Notes: generated from the sequence alone by a model not told the origin. A stretch of 64,000 nucleotides of DNA from CALNXN01 sp942490645 (GCA_942490645.1 CALNXN010000006.1:186001-250000), one strand, 5' to 3'; positions 1-8,958 are shown, counted from the first letter of the stretch. A program made the numbers and translations.

Positions 1-356
1 TTGTGAGCCATTGGAGTCACGTCACGAATGGACGTGATGTTGAAGCCTGCAGCCGCCAGCGCACGCAGCGCGCTTTCGCGACCAGAGCCGGGGCCCTGCA
101 CTTCAACTTCCAATGTCTTCACGCCATGCTCTTGCGCCTTGCGGCCCGCGTCTTCTGCGGCCATCTGAGCGGCATAAGGTGTCGATTTACGCGACCCTTT
201 GAAACCCATTGTGCCCGCCGAAGACCAGCTGATCGCATTGCCCTGAACGTCGGAAATCAGAATTTTGGTGTTGTTGAAGGAGCTGTTCACATGCGCCACA
301 CCTGCGGCGATGTTCTTGCTGGCCTTTTTCTTAACGCGTACTTTATCACGTGCCAT
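1..356 (-). CDS. rpsK: 30S ribosomal protein S11 (3' end cut by window edge)
   Basis: Small-subunit protein of the platform near the decoding site. The reading frame starts MARDKVRVKKKASKN and runs off the left edge with about 118 of the usual ~130 residues present, including the conserved HVNSSFNNT segment. It starts 15 bp after the rpsM stop, the usual alpha-operon order rpsM-rpsK, and is probably cotranscribed from the promoter at 895-923. Identity is certain; only the C-terminus is missing. Confidence 0.97.
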   Translation of the reverse strand, partial: MARDKVRVKKKASKNIAAGVAHVNSSFNNTKILISDVQGNAISWSSAGTMGFKGSRKSTPYAAQMAAEDAGRKAQEHGVKTLEVEVQGPGSGRESALRALAAAGFNITSIRDVTPMAH

Positions 357-371
357 TGATCAGACCCTCCC

Positions 372-740
372 TTATTTCTTCTTACCGGCAATGGCCTTTG
401 CGGGGCCTTTGCGAGTGCGAGCGTTGGTGTGGGTGCGCTGACCACGGACAGGCAGATTGCGACGGTGGCGCAGGCCACGGTAGCAACCCAGATCCATCAG
501 GCGCTTGATGTTCATCTGCGTGTCACGACGCAGGTCACCTTCGACAGTCAGGTTCGCGTCAATGTGTTCACGGATTTTCAAGATTTCGGCGTCAGACAAT
601 TCGTTGACCCGACGGGCCATGTCGATGCCGACCGCTTCGCAGATAAGCTTGGCGGAGGCGTTGCCGATTCCGGTGATATATGTGAGGGCGATGGGAACCC
701 GCTTTGCAGTCGGGATGTTTACGCCGGCGATACGTGCCAC
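372..740 (-). CDS. rpsM: 30S ribosomal protein S13
   Basis: 122 residues, full length for the family, starting MARIAGVNIPTAKRV. S13 sits in the 30S head and contacts the P-site tRNA and the subunit bridge. The basic C-terminus (RTRKGPAKAIAGKKK) is the tail that reaches the tRNA. It is first gene of a short rpsM-rpsK module. In most bacteria adk or rpmJ lies immediately upstream, but here a divergent DUF2461 gene lies between it and adk, and a separate promoter is visible at 895-923. Confidence 0.98.
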   Translation of the reverse strand: MARIAGVNIPTAKRVPIALTYITGIGNASAKLICEAVGIDMARRVNELSDAEILKIREHIDANLTVEGDLRRDTQMNIKRLMDLGCYRGLRHRRNLPVRGQRTHTNARTRKGPAKAIAGKKK

Positions 741-894
741 GTGTTATGTCCTTTTCGTTGCGGGTCCGTAATACCAGACCCTTTTTTCACAACGTAAGCC
801 CGAAGCGTTTTGGCGCATCGGGCGTCAGCTGATCAGGTGATCTTGCCATTCAGGAGCGACCTTCAGGCAATTTGATTCTCAGTCGAGATAGCGC

Positions 895-923
895 GTGTTA
901 TGGGCTTTTCGCCGGAGCGTCAA
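895..923 (-). promoter_or_regulatory. sigma70-type promoter for rpsM-rpsK
   Basis: On the minus strand TTGACG (918-923), a 17-bp spacer and TAACAC (895-900) lie about 155 bp upstream of rpsM. Near-consensus -35 and optimal spacing support a housekeeping promoter. It fits the need for independent transcription after the DUF2461 gene interrupts the adk-rpsM junction. Confidence 0.6.
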
Positions 924-1001
924 CCAGGCAATTACGGCAATTGCCATCCTGGCGTTTTGCCTTACCCTTCATCATGGTTCGGAGCAACGGAGATATAGGG
1001 C

Positions 1002-1679
1002 ATGACCGGCTTTTCAGATCAGACTTTCGAGGTGTTGCAAGCCTTGTCCGACAACAACTCCAAAGAGTGGTACGACGCCAACAGAGACAGGTTGCAAACC
1101 CATGCGCGCGCCCCGTTCGAGGCGATGCTGCGCACGGTTTCGATGTTGCTTGAGGGCAGCAAATATCCGATGTCGGGTAGCAAGAAGACAATGTTTCGCC
1201 AGAACCGCGACGTGCGGTTTTCCAAGGATAAGACGCTCTACAAAACGACCGTGTCGGGCATGATCACGCCTTCCGGCACGAAAACTGAAATGGGCGGTGT
1301 GGTCTATGCGCAGGTGGGCCCAAAAGGCGGCTGGATGGCGGCGGGCTTTTACAAACTTTCAACATCCGATCTGGGGTTGATGCGGGATGCAATCATCGCC
1401 GATCCGGACGCTTTTGCCAGAATTCGCGACGGGCTGACGGCCAAGGGCTGGCCGCTGCGCTTTGAAAACACCCTCAGAACCATGCCACGCGGGTATGCCC
1501 AGCACGAAAACCACAGCCAAGCTGATGCTTTGCGGCTCAAGAGTTACGTTGTGTCCGCCGATCAGCCCAAAGCTGTCTGGACGTCCGGGGATATCGTGGA
1601 AAAGATGGTTGAGCTTGCCGAAACGATTGGGCCGCTGCTGGCCTTTGGACGTGACGCGCTTCAGCGCGCGCCAAACTGA
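1002..1679 (+). CDS. DUF2461 / TIGR02453 family protein
   Basis: 225 residues starting MTGFSDQTFEVLQAL, with GGAG 9 bp before the ATG. The sequence shows the family pattern: an N-terminal F..L..N NSKEWYDANR segment, then RFSKDKTLYKT and GGVVYAQVGPKGGWMAAGFY in the centre. The family is common in bacteria and some fungi and its biochemical role is not established. It is opposite in strand to the ribosomal genes and ends 2 bp from the adk stop, so the two converge. It interrupts the usual secY-adk-rpsM order. Confidence 0.88.
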   Translation: MTGFSDQTFEVLQALSDNNSKEWYDANRDRLQTHARAPFEAMLRTVSMLLEGSKYPMSGSKKTMFRQNRDVRFSKDKTLYKTTVSGMITPSGTKTEMGGVVYAQVGPKGGWMAAGFYKLSTSDLGLMRDAIIADPDAFARIRDGLTAKGWPLRFENTLRTMPRGYAQHENHSQADALRLKSYVVSADQPKAVWTSGDIVEKMVELAETIGPLLAFGRDALQRAPN

Positions 1680-1681
1680 TT

Positions 1682-2329
1682 TCAACTGTCCAGTACGCTG
1701 GAGATTTCGGCCTGCACCGCGTCAATCGCGGCCAATCCGTCCACCCGGTTCAGCAGCCCCTTGGCGTAGTAATACCCGATCAGCGGCGAGGTTTGCTTGT
1801 AGTATTCCATCAGGCGGGTCTTGAGGCTTTCCTCATTATCATCTGCCCGGCGTTTGAACTCTTTCTTCTGGCCACAGTTCGTACAGACGCCATCGGCAGG
1901 GATAGGCTTGGTCTGATCGTTGTAGACTTCACCGCAGCCTGAGCAAGTTGAACGTGCCGTGATCCGTGCGACAAGCGCCTCATCATCAACACGCATCTCG
2001 ATCACCTTATCGAGCGTCTGGCCTTCGGCCTCAAGCAGGTCCGCCAATGCATCCGCTTGTGCAAGCGTCCGTGGAAACCCATCAAAGATAAACCCGTTGG
2101 CTTTGACGGTCTCCAGCTTTTCGCGGATCAAACCGATCACGATCTCGTCGGTGACCAAGGCGCCAGTCGCCATGACGTCCGCGACGATCTTGCCCATTTC
2201 CGTGCCACTGTCTTTGGCCTCGCGCAGCATGTCACCCGTGCTCAGTTGAACCATGCCGCGTTTCTCAACAAGGGTCCGCGCTTGCGTGCCCTTTCCGGCC
2301 CCCGGAGGGCCAAGCAGGATAATATTCAT
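1682..2329 (-). CDS. adk: Adenylate kinase with zinc-type LID domain
   Basis: 215 residues. Catalyses ATP + AMP = 2 ADP. The P-loop GPPGAGKGTQ is at residues 7-16, the AMP-binding DGFPRT motif is near residue 85, and the LID carries four cysteines (CSGC and CTNC about 20 residues apart), the zinc-binding version of the family. The start ATG overlaps the secY stop by 4 bases (ATGA), so translation is likely coupled. Last gene of the rplO-secY-adk module; there is no obvious terminator because the convergent gene ends 2 bp away. Confidence 0.98.
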   Translation of the reverse strand: MNIILLGPPGAGKGTQARTLVEKRGMVQLSTGDMLREAKDSGTEMGKIVADVMATGALVTDEIVIGLIREKLETVKANGFIFDGFPRTLAQADALADLLEAEGQTLDKVIEMRVDDEALVARITARSTCSGCGEVYNDQTKPIPADGVCTNCGQKKEFKRRADDNEESLKTRLMEYYKQTSPLIGYYYAKGLLNRVDGLAAIDAVQAEISSVLDS

Positions 2330-3690
2330 CGACGCACTGGGCTCCGTTTCTTTTTGCCTTTGCCGCTTTTGCCTCGCAGCTGCGATTTTTCAAGCAGGCC
2401 TTCGTATTGATGCGCCAGAAGATGGCTCTGCACCTGTTGAATGGTGTCCATGGTCACCGACACAACAATCAAAACGGATGTACCGCCGAAGTAGAATGGT
2501 ATCGCAAATTGGCCGCGCAGAATTTCCGGCAGCAGACACACCAGCGCCAGATAACCAGCGCCCAGAACGAGGATGCGGTTCACGACATATTCCAGATATT
2601 CTTCGGTCTTTTTGCCGGGGCGGATACCGGGCACAAAGCCATTCTGGTTCTTCAGGTTGTCGGCCACTTCATCGGGTTTGAACGATACGTTGAACGTATA
2701 GAAATACGTAAAGAACACGATCATCACGACGAAGAACGCCAGATACGCCGGTTGTCCGGGGCCAAAGTTGGCCAAGAGCCAAGACATCACGGGGTTCGTG
2801 GAATTGCCCGAGAAGGTGCTGATCGTTACCGGCAACAGCAGCAGAGAGGATGCAAAGATCGCCGGGATCACACCTGCTGGGTTGACCTTGACCGGGAGGT
2901 GGCTGGAGCCGCCGTCATAGACTTTCATGCCAACCTGACGGCGCGGGTATTGAATGTGGATCTTGCGCAGGGCGCGCTCCATGAAAACCACGAACATGAT
3001 CGTGGCGATCACCATGATTATGACCCCAATGATCACAGCAGGGCTGATTGCACCCGACCGGCCAGAGGCAAAAAACTGTGCCAAAGCAGCAGGCACTTCG
3101 GCGATGATACCGACGAAGATGATCAAGGAAATACCGTTGCCGATGCCGCGCGCGGTGATCTGTTCACCCAGCCACATCAGGAACATCGTACCGCCAACCA
3201 ATGTGATCAGACACGACATCCGAAAGAACATGCCAGGGTCGGTGACGATGTCGCCGGCTTCAAGGCTCACAGCAAGCCCGTAGGCCTGAACCGTGGCCAA
3301 GGCGACCGTACCGTAACGGGTGTACTGGTTGAGCTTTTTGCGTCCCTGTTCACCCTCTTTCTTGAGCTGCTGAAGCGGGCCCCACATAGAACCCAACAGC
3401 TGCACGATGATCGAGGCCGAGATGTAAGGCATGATCCCAAGGGCAAAAATACCCATGCGGCCCAAGGCGCCACCCGTGAACATCGACACCATACCGCCGA
3501 TGCCCTGCCCCGCCTGATCCATGAACTCGCGCAGCGCCACACCGTCGATGCCAGGCACCGGAATGAACGTGCCAAGGCGGTAAACGATCAGCAAACCGAG
3601 CGTAAAGAGGATGCGGTTGCGCAGGTCGGTGGCCTTGCCCAGCGAAGACCAGCTGGTGTTGGCGGCCATATTCTCGACGGCAGATACCAT
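2326..3690 (-). CDS. secY: Preprotein translocase subunit SecY
   Basis: 454 residues from MVSAVENMAANTSW; the frame extends 9 codons further upstream, but the ATG at 3690 is preceded by GAGAG at normal spacing. SecY is the ten-span channel of the Sec translocon and pairs with SecE (at 42,431-42,628). Several hydrophobic spans are visible, with conserved stretches such as GTFIPVPGID after TM1 and the QYPRRQVG loop. The C-terminus is basic (GKGKKKRSPVRR). Lies between rplO and adk as usual. Confidence 0.98.
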   Translation of the reverse strand: MVSAVENMAANTSWSSLGKATDLRNRILFTLGLLIVYRLGTFIPVPGIDGVALREFMDQAGQGIGGMVSMFTGGALGRMGIFALGIMPYISASIIVQLLGSMWGPLQQLKKEGEQGRKKLNQYTRYGTVALATVQAYGLAVSLEAGDIVTDPGMFFRMSCLITLVGGTMFLMWLGEQITARGIGNGISLIIFVGIIAEVPAALAQFFASGRSGAISPAVIIGVIIMVIATIMFVVFMERALRKIHIQYPRRQVGMKVYDGGSSHLPVKVNPAGVIPAIFASSLLLLPVTISTFSGNSTNPVMSWLLANFGPGQPAYLAFFVVMIVFFTYFYTFNVSFKPDEVADNLKNQNGFVPGIRPGKKTEEYLEYVVNRILVLGAGYLALVCLLPEILRGQFAIPFYFGGTSVLIVVSVTMDTIQQVQSHLLAHQYEGLLEKSQLRGKSGKGKKKRSPVRR

Positions 3691-3811
3691 GGGAGGGCTC
3701 TCTTTCGTAACGAACAACGCCGCCCGTACCGTTTTCCGGCGGGCGGCGTTCGGAAAATCTCATGGGACTATGTAAGGGGCTGCGTCGCCCCCCACAAGCC
3801 CAAAGGCAGGC

Positions 3812-4282
3812 TTACGCCTCTGCCGGTGCCGCGGTTGTGAGTGAACCACCCGCTTTTGCCACGGCATCGATTGCGGATTTGGACGCGCCTGTGACGGTCA
3901 GGTCCAGTTTGGACGTCACTTCGCCCTTCGCCAGGACGCGGATACCATCCAGTTTGCGACGCACCAGACCGCTTTCGATCAGCACATCTTCGGTGATCGC
4001 TTTCTTGGCGTCGATTTTCTTGGCGTCAATGAACTTCTGGATCAGACCAAGGTTCACAACCGCATAAGACTTGCGGTTTGGCTTGGTAAAGCCGCGCTTT
4101 GGCAGACGTTGATAGAGCGGCATCTGGCCACCCTCGTAACCTTTGATCGCCACGCCCGAGCGGGATTTTTGACCTTTGATACCCCGGCCACCCATTTTAC
4201 CGGTGCCAGAGCCCGGGCCACGGCCAACGCGCTTGCGTTTTTTGGTGGCGCCATCATTGTCGGAAAGTTCATGCAGTTTCAT
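3812..4282 (-). CDS. rplO: 50S ribosomal protein L15
   Basis: 156 residues starting MKLHELSDNDGATKKRKR, with the Gly-rich GRGPGSGTGKMGGRGIKGQKSR segment that threads into 23S rRNA. The open frame extends to 4405, but this ATG matches the family start. First gene of a rplO-secY-adk module. Normally rpmD (L30) directly precedes it; here an acyltransferase and a small hypothetical gene lie between, and a separate promoter is present at 4377-4405. Confidence 0.97.
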   Translation of the reverse strand: MKLHELSDNDGATKKRKRVGRGPGSGTGKMGGRGIKGQKSRSGVAIKGYEGGQMPLYQRLPKRGFTKPNRKSYAVVNLGLIQKFIDAKKIDAKKAITEDVLIESGLVRRKLDGIRVLAKGEVTSKLDLTVTGASKSAIDAVAKAGGSLTTAAPAEA

Positions 4283-4376
4283 TGTCGCTTCTCCTTTGCC
4301 GGACATGCCCCCCAGCGACGGGAGCGGACAGACGCGGCGTTTCGATTCTCGGTGGCACACAGATGGCCACCGGGGG

Positions 4377-4405
4377 CGTATAGAGGGAGTTGGTTGAGGG
4401 ATCAA
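4377..4405 (-). promoter_or_regulatory. sigma70-type promoter for rplO-secY-adk
   Basis: Minus strand TTGATC (4400-4405), 17 bp, TATACG (4377-4382), about 95 bp upstream of rplO. The -10 and its flanks (CTCTATACGCC) closely match those found upstream of rpmC and rpsL in this window. Confidence 0.65.
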
Positions 4406-4455
4406 GGGTGTCAGAACACTTGTCTTGATCGGTTGCCTGCGTGACAGTAGCGTTC

Positions 4456-4962
4456 ATGAAACTCCACCGGTCAATGCGCGACTCCCTTCGAAAGCGAAAA
4501 ACCAACAAGATCGCGCGCGCCGCGGCTCAAGCGCAGTTTCCATACGAGGTCGAAGCGCTCTTTCGCGACATCGCAGCCGCTTTTGACCTTGAAATCGAGC
4601 TGCTCGACGATCCGGTCGAACTGGCCATGAGATTGCCGGTTCAGGATGGTCTGCAGTTCGATATCTACTTGTGCATGCAAAACACGGATGAGCTTTGGTT
4701 CTGTGTCGACGATTTCTTTACGTACAGCAGCTTCCCCTACCCCGTCGTTCAGGACGAATTTCGTTTGAACCTCAGCGATTTCCTGTCCGGTCGAAGTCGG
4801 CTCAGGAATGCCCGCTATTCAGTCGTACTGGAACGACCGGACGGCGCATCGTGGGAGCGTGTTTCCAGCTATAGCGGCGGCGGATCGCGCGGATTGTCCC
4901 AACAGCAAATCCTGCGCAATGACCCCGCCTTCAGGCTCGGCCGTGGTGACCGGGCCACATAG
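4456..4962 (+). CDS. Hypothetical protein
   Basis: 168 residues from ATG 4456; a GTG at 4441 in the same frame is possible, and neither start has a clear ribosome-binding site. The N-terminus is very basic (RDSLRKRKTNKIARAAAQAQ). The middle alternates acidic and hydrophobic residues (DLEIELLDDPVELAMRLP), suggesting a compact mixed alpha/beta protein. No signal peptide or membrane span. No family recognised. It overlaps no other gene and is divergent from rplO. Confidence 0.6.
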   Translation: MKLHRSMRDSLRKRKTNKIARAAAQAQFPYEVEALFRDIAAAFDLEIELLDDPVELAMRLPVQDGLQFDIYLCMQNTDELWFCVDDFFTYSSFPYPVVQDEFRLNLSDFLSGRSRLRNARYSVVLERPDGASWERVSSYSGGGSRGLSQQQILRNDPAFRLGRGDRAT

Positions 4963-4974
4963 ATTTTTGCACTG

Positions 4975-6087
4975 TCACGCTTTCTCCTTCACCATGTTGT
5001 CCATTGGCGCGACGGGGAAGGTACGGCGCAAGGGAGGCCTTGAACCGCGTGTTTTTCTCTCCGCTCGGCTAAAGGACCGCCCCAGCACGACCACGCTGGC
5101 CACCGGCATGCGGCGCGCGGCTACCTGCAGCAAGACCGGCAATGCCAACCCGCCCACCAAGCCACATACGAACCGCAGATCAAGCTGCTCGATGCCGAGG
5201 ATATCGCACAGCATCCGAGCGGCCACCGTTCCGAAAACATGGTAGAGATAGATGGTGAACGCATAGGGTGACAGACGCTCCAGAATCGGCAATCTGGGGC
5301 TCCACATCATCATCAGGCTACACATCGACAGACCAAAGACCAGGCTTTGATAGTCGCGCTTGCCCATCGAAAACTGTCCGGTCTCATAAAGCGCCTGGAT
5401 ATTCCACAGCGCACAGGCCACAGCCAGAACACCCAAAACCAGGGTCAGCCGTTCTGACACCTCGGCCACAGCCCCGGCATGACGATTGAACACAACGCCC
5501 AGCAAGAAGTAGGGGAGCAAGTAGAGTGCGCCGTTGACCGAAAAGAACCGCGTATCAAACCCCGTCCCAGCCAAATAGAGCACGCAGGACGTGATCAGAA
5601 ACAGGAGGGTGAACCGCCCCTCCAACAGCGCGTCCAAAAAACCAAAGAGCACGAAGATCACGAGGATCGACTGCAAGAACCAAAAATGCGCATAGGAATA
5701 GAACAGTGGCTGCCAAGCCTCGGTGAGCGGCACCGCGAACCTGTTTCCCATGATCGCTGCAACGACGACGAAGGCCAGTATCGCCACGATCCCCGGCAGA
5801 TAGAGACGACGCAGTTTTCCCAGTACAAAACCCGCATAGCCTGTCATCGACGGTGGGCGCAGCGCATAGACGTAGCCTGCGATAAACCCAAAGAGCGGCA
5901 TCCGAAGATCGACAAAAAAGTCTGCGTAAAGCCGCAGCATGTCAGGATAGGCAACCCTGAGACCACCGTCGGAATTGGGGCCGATGACGTGGAAGCTGAC
6001 CAATAAAACCACGGCCAACGCACGCATGGTTTCAAGTGGAATTTCGTTTTGACGGGTCTGGGGTGCAGCGCCTGCATCTGCGTACAT
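4975..6087 (-). CDS. Acyltransferase family membrane protein (OafA/YrhL type)
   Basis: 370 residues, with AGGA seven bases before the ATG. The N-terminus has the acyltransferase-3 signature: ETMRALAVVLLVSFH carries the conserved Arg and His, and RMPLFGFIAGY follows, then about ten hydrophobic spans. These proteins transfer acyl groups to cell-envelope sugars. The actual acceptor cannot be told from sequence. It lies between rpmD and rplO on the same strand, after the rpmD terminator, and so splits the spc operon. Confidence 0.85.
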   Translation of the reverse strand: MYADAGAAPQTRQNEIPLETMRALAVVLLVSFHVIGPNSDGGLRVAYPDMLRLYADFFVDLRMPLFGFIAGYVYALRPPSMTGYAGFVLGKLRRLYLPGIVAILAFVVVAAIMGNRFAVPLTEAWQPLFYSYAHFWFLQSILVIFVLFGFLDALLEGRFTLLFLITSCVLYLAGTGFDTRFFSVNGALYLLPYFLLGVVFNRHAGAVAEVSERLTLVLGVLAVACALWNIQALYETGQFSMGKRDYQSLVFGLSMCSLMMMWSPRLPILERLSPYAFTIYLYHVFGTVAARMLCDILGIEQLDLRFVCGLVGGLALPVLLQVAARRMPVASVVVLGRSFSRAERKTRGSRPPLRRTFPVAPMDNMVKEKA

Positions 6088-6430
6088 AATTCATCCTTTG
6101 CCCCACCCATTGTCATCCTCGGTCTTGCGAGTTTGATGAAAATTTTATTGAGCAAAAGACTTAAGCAAACGTGAAAACGTCAGCTCCAAAGCGGCAAAAG
6201 CGCCTTTTTTGGGGAAGGTAATGATGCCAAGCGTATTCGGCATGACAAAACTGGGCTCACAAGACTGGCTTGGCCGACTTGGGCATCTTCTCGACTGCTC
6301 CGCGCGGCCCCCATTTGATGCCGACATGAGGTCCAGTTCGTCGAACAAGCCGCACAAAACGAAAAACGCCCCACATTGGGGGCGTTCAAAGCGGCGTCGA
6401 CGCCTATTTCTGACTCGAATAAAGAGCAAT
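6088..6430. other. Non-coding spacer between acyltransferase gene and rpmD
   Basis: 343 bp with no supported gene. It holds the intrinsic terminator of the rpmC-rpmD module at 6365-6386 and presumably the acyltransferase promoter, which I could not place. Short open frames here have no family character. Confidence 0.6.
6365..6386 (-). terminator. Intrinsic terminator after rpmD
   Basis: Stem AACGCCCC/GGGGCGTT with a short loop. On the minus strand it is followed by TTTCGTTTTG. It lies 45 bp after the rpmD stop and closes the rpmC...rpmD module. Confidence 0.8.
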
Positions 6431-6619
6431 TCAGCCCTTTTCTTCGACGATCTCCACCATGTGCGAAATCGAGTTGATCATGCCGCGCACGGAGGGCGTA
6501 TCTTCCAACTCGCGCGTTTTGTGCATCTTGTTCAGGCCCAGACCGATCAGTGTCGCGCGCTGTTTGGCGGGGCGACGGATGGGAGAGCCGATTTGCTTGA
6601 TGACGATTGTTTTGGCCAT
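6431..6619 (-). CDS. rpmD: 50S ribosomal protein L30
   Basis: 62 residues, starting MAKTIVIKQIGSPIRRP; short single-domain protein of normal length for bacteria. Starts 11 bp after the rpsE stop. It is the last gene of its module here, followed by a strong terminator, whereas in most genomes rplO follows directly. Confidence 0.97.
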   Translation of the reverse strand: MAKTIVIKQIGSPIRRPAKQRATLIGLGLNKMHKTRELEDTPSVRGMINSISHMVEIVEEKG

Positions 6620-6630
6620 TGCTCCGCTCC

Positions 6631-7212
6631 TTATGCGTCGGCTGCTTCAGCAGGCGCATCGGCCGCTGGGGCCGCGTCTGCTTTGGGCAGGATATCAGCC
6701 ACTTTCTTGCCGCGACGTTGGGCAACAGACCGTGGGCTGGATTCTTTCTTCAACCCGTCCATCGTGGCGCGGATCATGTTGTATGGGTTCTGCGAGCCGA
6801 TCGATTTGGACACAACGTCCTTGATGCCCAGCATCTCGAACACAGCACGCATCGGACCACCAGCGATGATGCCCGTTCCCTCGGGGGCGGTGCGCATCAC
6901 AACTTTGCCCGCTCCGTGACGGCCTTCCATGTCGTGGTGCAGCGTGCGGCCTTCGCGCAGTTGCACGCGGATCATCTGGCGCTTGGCTTGCTCAGTGGCT
7001 TTGCGAATGGCCTCGGGAACCTCTTTCGCCTTACCTTTGCCAAAGCCCACGCGACCCTTTTGATCACCTACAACCACGAGGGCTGCAAAACCAAAGCGCT
7101 TACCACCCTTGACGGTCTTGGACACACGGTTGATCGCCACAAGGCGGTCCGCAAATTCCGGTGTTTCATCACGGTCGCGGCGGTTGCCCCGACGATTTTC
7201 ACGTTCTGCCAT
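6631..7212 (-). CDS. rpsE: 30S ribosomal protein S5
   Basis: 193 residues. The central dsRBD-like segment RVSKTVKGGKRFGFAALVVVGD and the GTGIIAGG motif are typical of S5, which takes part in decoding accuracy. Both termini are extended: a basic N-terminus (AERENRRGNRRDRDE) and an Ala-rich C-terminus. The 120-bp gap to rplR holds a stem-loop at 7305-7324. Confidence 0.97.
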   Translation of the reverse strand: MAERENRRGNRRDRDETPEFADRLVAINRVSKTVKGGKRFGFAALVVVGDQKGRVGFGKGKAKEVPEAIRKATEQAKRQMIRVQLREGRTLHHDMEGRHGAGKVVMRTAPEGTGIIAGGPMRAVFEMLGIKDVVSKSIGSQNPYNMIRATMDGLKKESSPRSVAQRRGKKVADILPKADAAPAADAPAEAADA

Positions 7213-7304
7213 GTGGCATTCCTTTTCTCAGGTGACGCGCAATGCGTCTGTTTGCTCGATCCTGGTGGGGTCCATGACGCGTCACAGACACCCCCGGATC
7301 ATCG

Positions 7305-7324
7305 GGGTGGCGTTACCGCCACCC
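7305..7324 (-). other. Stem-loop in the rplR-rpsE spacer
   Basis: Perfect 8-bp stem GGGTGGCG/CGCCACCC with loop TTAC, in an unusually long (120 bp) gap inside an otherwise tightly packed operon. No U-tract follows on the minus strand, so it is more likely an RNA processing, stability or regulatory element than a terminator. Confidence 0.45.
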
Positions 7325-7332
7325 GCAGTGTC

Positions 7333-7692
7333 TTAGATCTTCAGACCGCCCTCGCGTGCGGCATCGGCCACGGCTTTGACTTTCCCGTGGAACAGGAAGC
7401 CACCGCGATCGAAATAGGCCTCTTCAACACCGGCTTTTTTCGCGCGCTTCGCGATTTCAGCACCGACCTTGGTGGCCGCTTCGATGTTGTTCTTGCCCAC
7501 AACACCCAAATCCTTTTCGAGCGTCGATGCGGCGGCCACTGTCTTGCCGTTCACATCGTCGATCAACTGAACGGAGATGTTCTTGTTGGAGCGGTGCACG
7601 GACAGGCGCATACGGCCCGCGTTCACCTTGCGAAGTTTGTTCCGAACGCGCAGGCGGCGCTTCAAGAACAGTTGTCTTTTGCTGTTTGCCAT
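7333..7692 (-). CDS. rplR: 50S ribosomal protein L18
   Basis: 119 residues, starting MANSKRQLFLKRRLRVR. Binds 5S rRNA with L5 and L25. The RLSVHRSNKNISVQLIDD segment is the conserved core. Starts 11 bp after rplF. Confidence 0.97.
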   Translation of the reverse strand: MANSKRQLFLKRRLRVRNKLRKVNAGRMRLSVHRSNKNISVQLIDDVNGKTVAAASTLEKDLGVVGKNNIEAATKVGAEIAKRAKKAGVEEAYFDRGGFLFHGKVKAVADAAREGGLKI

Positions 7693-7703
7693 GTCTTGCG
7701 TCC

Positions 7704-8237
7704 TTACTTCTTCTTGCCTTCTTTGCGGAAGATGAACTCACCCTTGTAGCGGATGCCTTTGCCCTTGTAGGGCTCGGGCTTGCGCCAAGCGCGGATGTTC
7801 GCGGCAACCTGACCAACAAGCTGTTCGTCAATGCCTTCCACAATGATTTCGGTTTGCTTTGGTGCCGTCACGGTCACACCCTCAGGGGCCATGTAATCGA
7901 CATCATGGCTCAGGCCGAGATTCAGTTTCAGGGTGTTGCCCTGCACCTGCGCCCGGTAGCCCACGCCTTGGATTTCAAGCTCTTTCTTGAAGCCTTCGGT
8001 GACCCCGGTGACCAGATTGGCCACCATTGTACGGGACATTCCCCACTGTTGACGCGCACGCTTTGACTTGCCACGCGGAATAACAGAGACGGAGCCGTCC
8101 TCGATCGCGATCGTCACATCGTCGGTTGCCTTGAAAGTGCGAACGCCCTTGGGGCCCTTCACTTCAATGGTCTGACCGTCCATCGACGCAGTCACGCCAG
8201 AAGGCAGCTCAACCGGTTTTTTACCAATACGAGACAT
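7704..8237 (-). CDS. rplF: 50S ribosomal protein L6
   Basis: 177 residues from MSRIGKKPVELPSGV; the frame is open to 8291 but this ATG is the family start and has GGAGGG upstream. The C-terminal motif RKPEPYKGKGIRYKGE is diagnostic. L6 lies near the factor-binding site of the 50S subunit. Confidence 0.98.
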   Translation of the reverse strand: MSRIGKKPVELPSGVTASMDGQTIEVKGPKGVRTFKATDDVTIAIEDGSVSVIPRGKSKRARQQWGMSRTMVANLVTGVTEGFKKELEIQGVGYRAQVQGNTLKLNLGLSHDVDYMAPEGVTVTAPKQTEIIVEGIDEQLVGQVAANIRAWRKPEPYKGKGIRYKGEFIFRKEGKKK

Positions 8238-8247
8238 GAAACCCTCC

Positions 8248-8640
8248 TTAGAAGACGGTGCAGAGCACTTCGCCGCCAACATTGGCTGCACGTGCTGCTT
8301 GGTCCGACATCACACCCTTTGGGGTGGAGACAATCGACACACCCAGGCCCTGACGGACCACCGGAATGTCACTGACGCCCATGTAGACGCGGCGACCGGG
8401 CTTGGAGACCCGCTTGAGCTCACGAATAACAGGTTCGCCGTCATAGTACTTGAGGCTGATCTCAATGGCCGGGTGGCCATCGGCACCGGTCATTTTCTCA
8501 TACCCGCGGATGTAGCCTTCGTCGGCCAGCACATCCAGCACCCACGCGCGCAGCTTGGACGCTGGCGTGACGACGGTGGATTTGCCGCGCAATTGGCTGT
8601 TCCGGATACGGGTGAGCATATCTGCGATAGGATCGTTCAT
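8248..8640 (-). CDS. rpsH: 30S ribosomal protein S8
   Basis: 130 residues, starting MNDPIADMLTRIRNSQ, ending with the STPKGVMSDQAAR segment found in S8. S8 binds 16S rRNA helix 21 and in E. coli represses the spc operon. Whether that control exists here cannot be seen from sequence. Confidence 0.98.
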   Translation of the reverse strand: MNDPIADMLTRIRNSQLRGKSTVVTPASKLRAWVLDVLADEGYIRGYEKMTGADGHPAIEISLKYYDGEPVIRELKRVSKPGRRVYMGVSDIPVVRQGLGVSIVSTPKGVMSDQAARAANVGGEVLCTVF

Positions 8641-8652
8641 CTCATGCGCTCC

Positions 8653-8958
8653 TTACCAGCTCGACTTGACCATGCCGGGGATTTGGCCGCTTGAGCCAAG
8701 ATCCCGCAGCGCGATCCGCGAAATTTTCAGTTTGCGATAATACGCGTGCGGACGGCCTGTCAGCTGGCAGCGGTTGTGCAGACGCACAGCGCTGGAGTTG
8801 CGAGGCAGTTTCGCCAGCTTCAGGGAGGCGCGGAAACGCTCTTCCATCGGCTTGCTTTCATCGCTTACGATCTCTTTGAGTGCCGCGCGCTTTGCGGCGT
8901 ACTTCTTGACCAGAGCTTCACGCTTCTTTTCGCGTGCGATCATGGATTTCTTAGCCAT
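8653..8958 (-). CDS. rpsN: 30S ribosomal protein S14 (zinc-free type)
   Basis: 101 residues, starting MAKKSMIAREKKREAL. It is the long form without the two CxxC zinc pairs; only one cysteine is present (RLHNRCQLTGRP). C-terminus GQIPGMVKSSW is the family ending. Lies between rpsH and rplE as in the canonical spc operon. Confidence 0.98.
   Translation of the reverse strand: MAKKSMIAREKKREALVKKYAAKRAALKEIVSDESKPMEERFRASLKLAKLPRNSSAVRLHNRCQLTGRPHAYYRKLKISRIALRDLGSSGQIPGMVKSSW

Noticed and set aside
2407..3840. Long plus-strand open frame opposite secY
   Set aside because: High-GC third-position shadow of secY; no family character and no ribosome-binding site.
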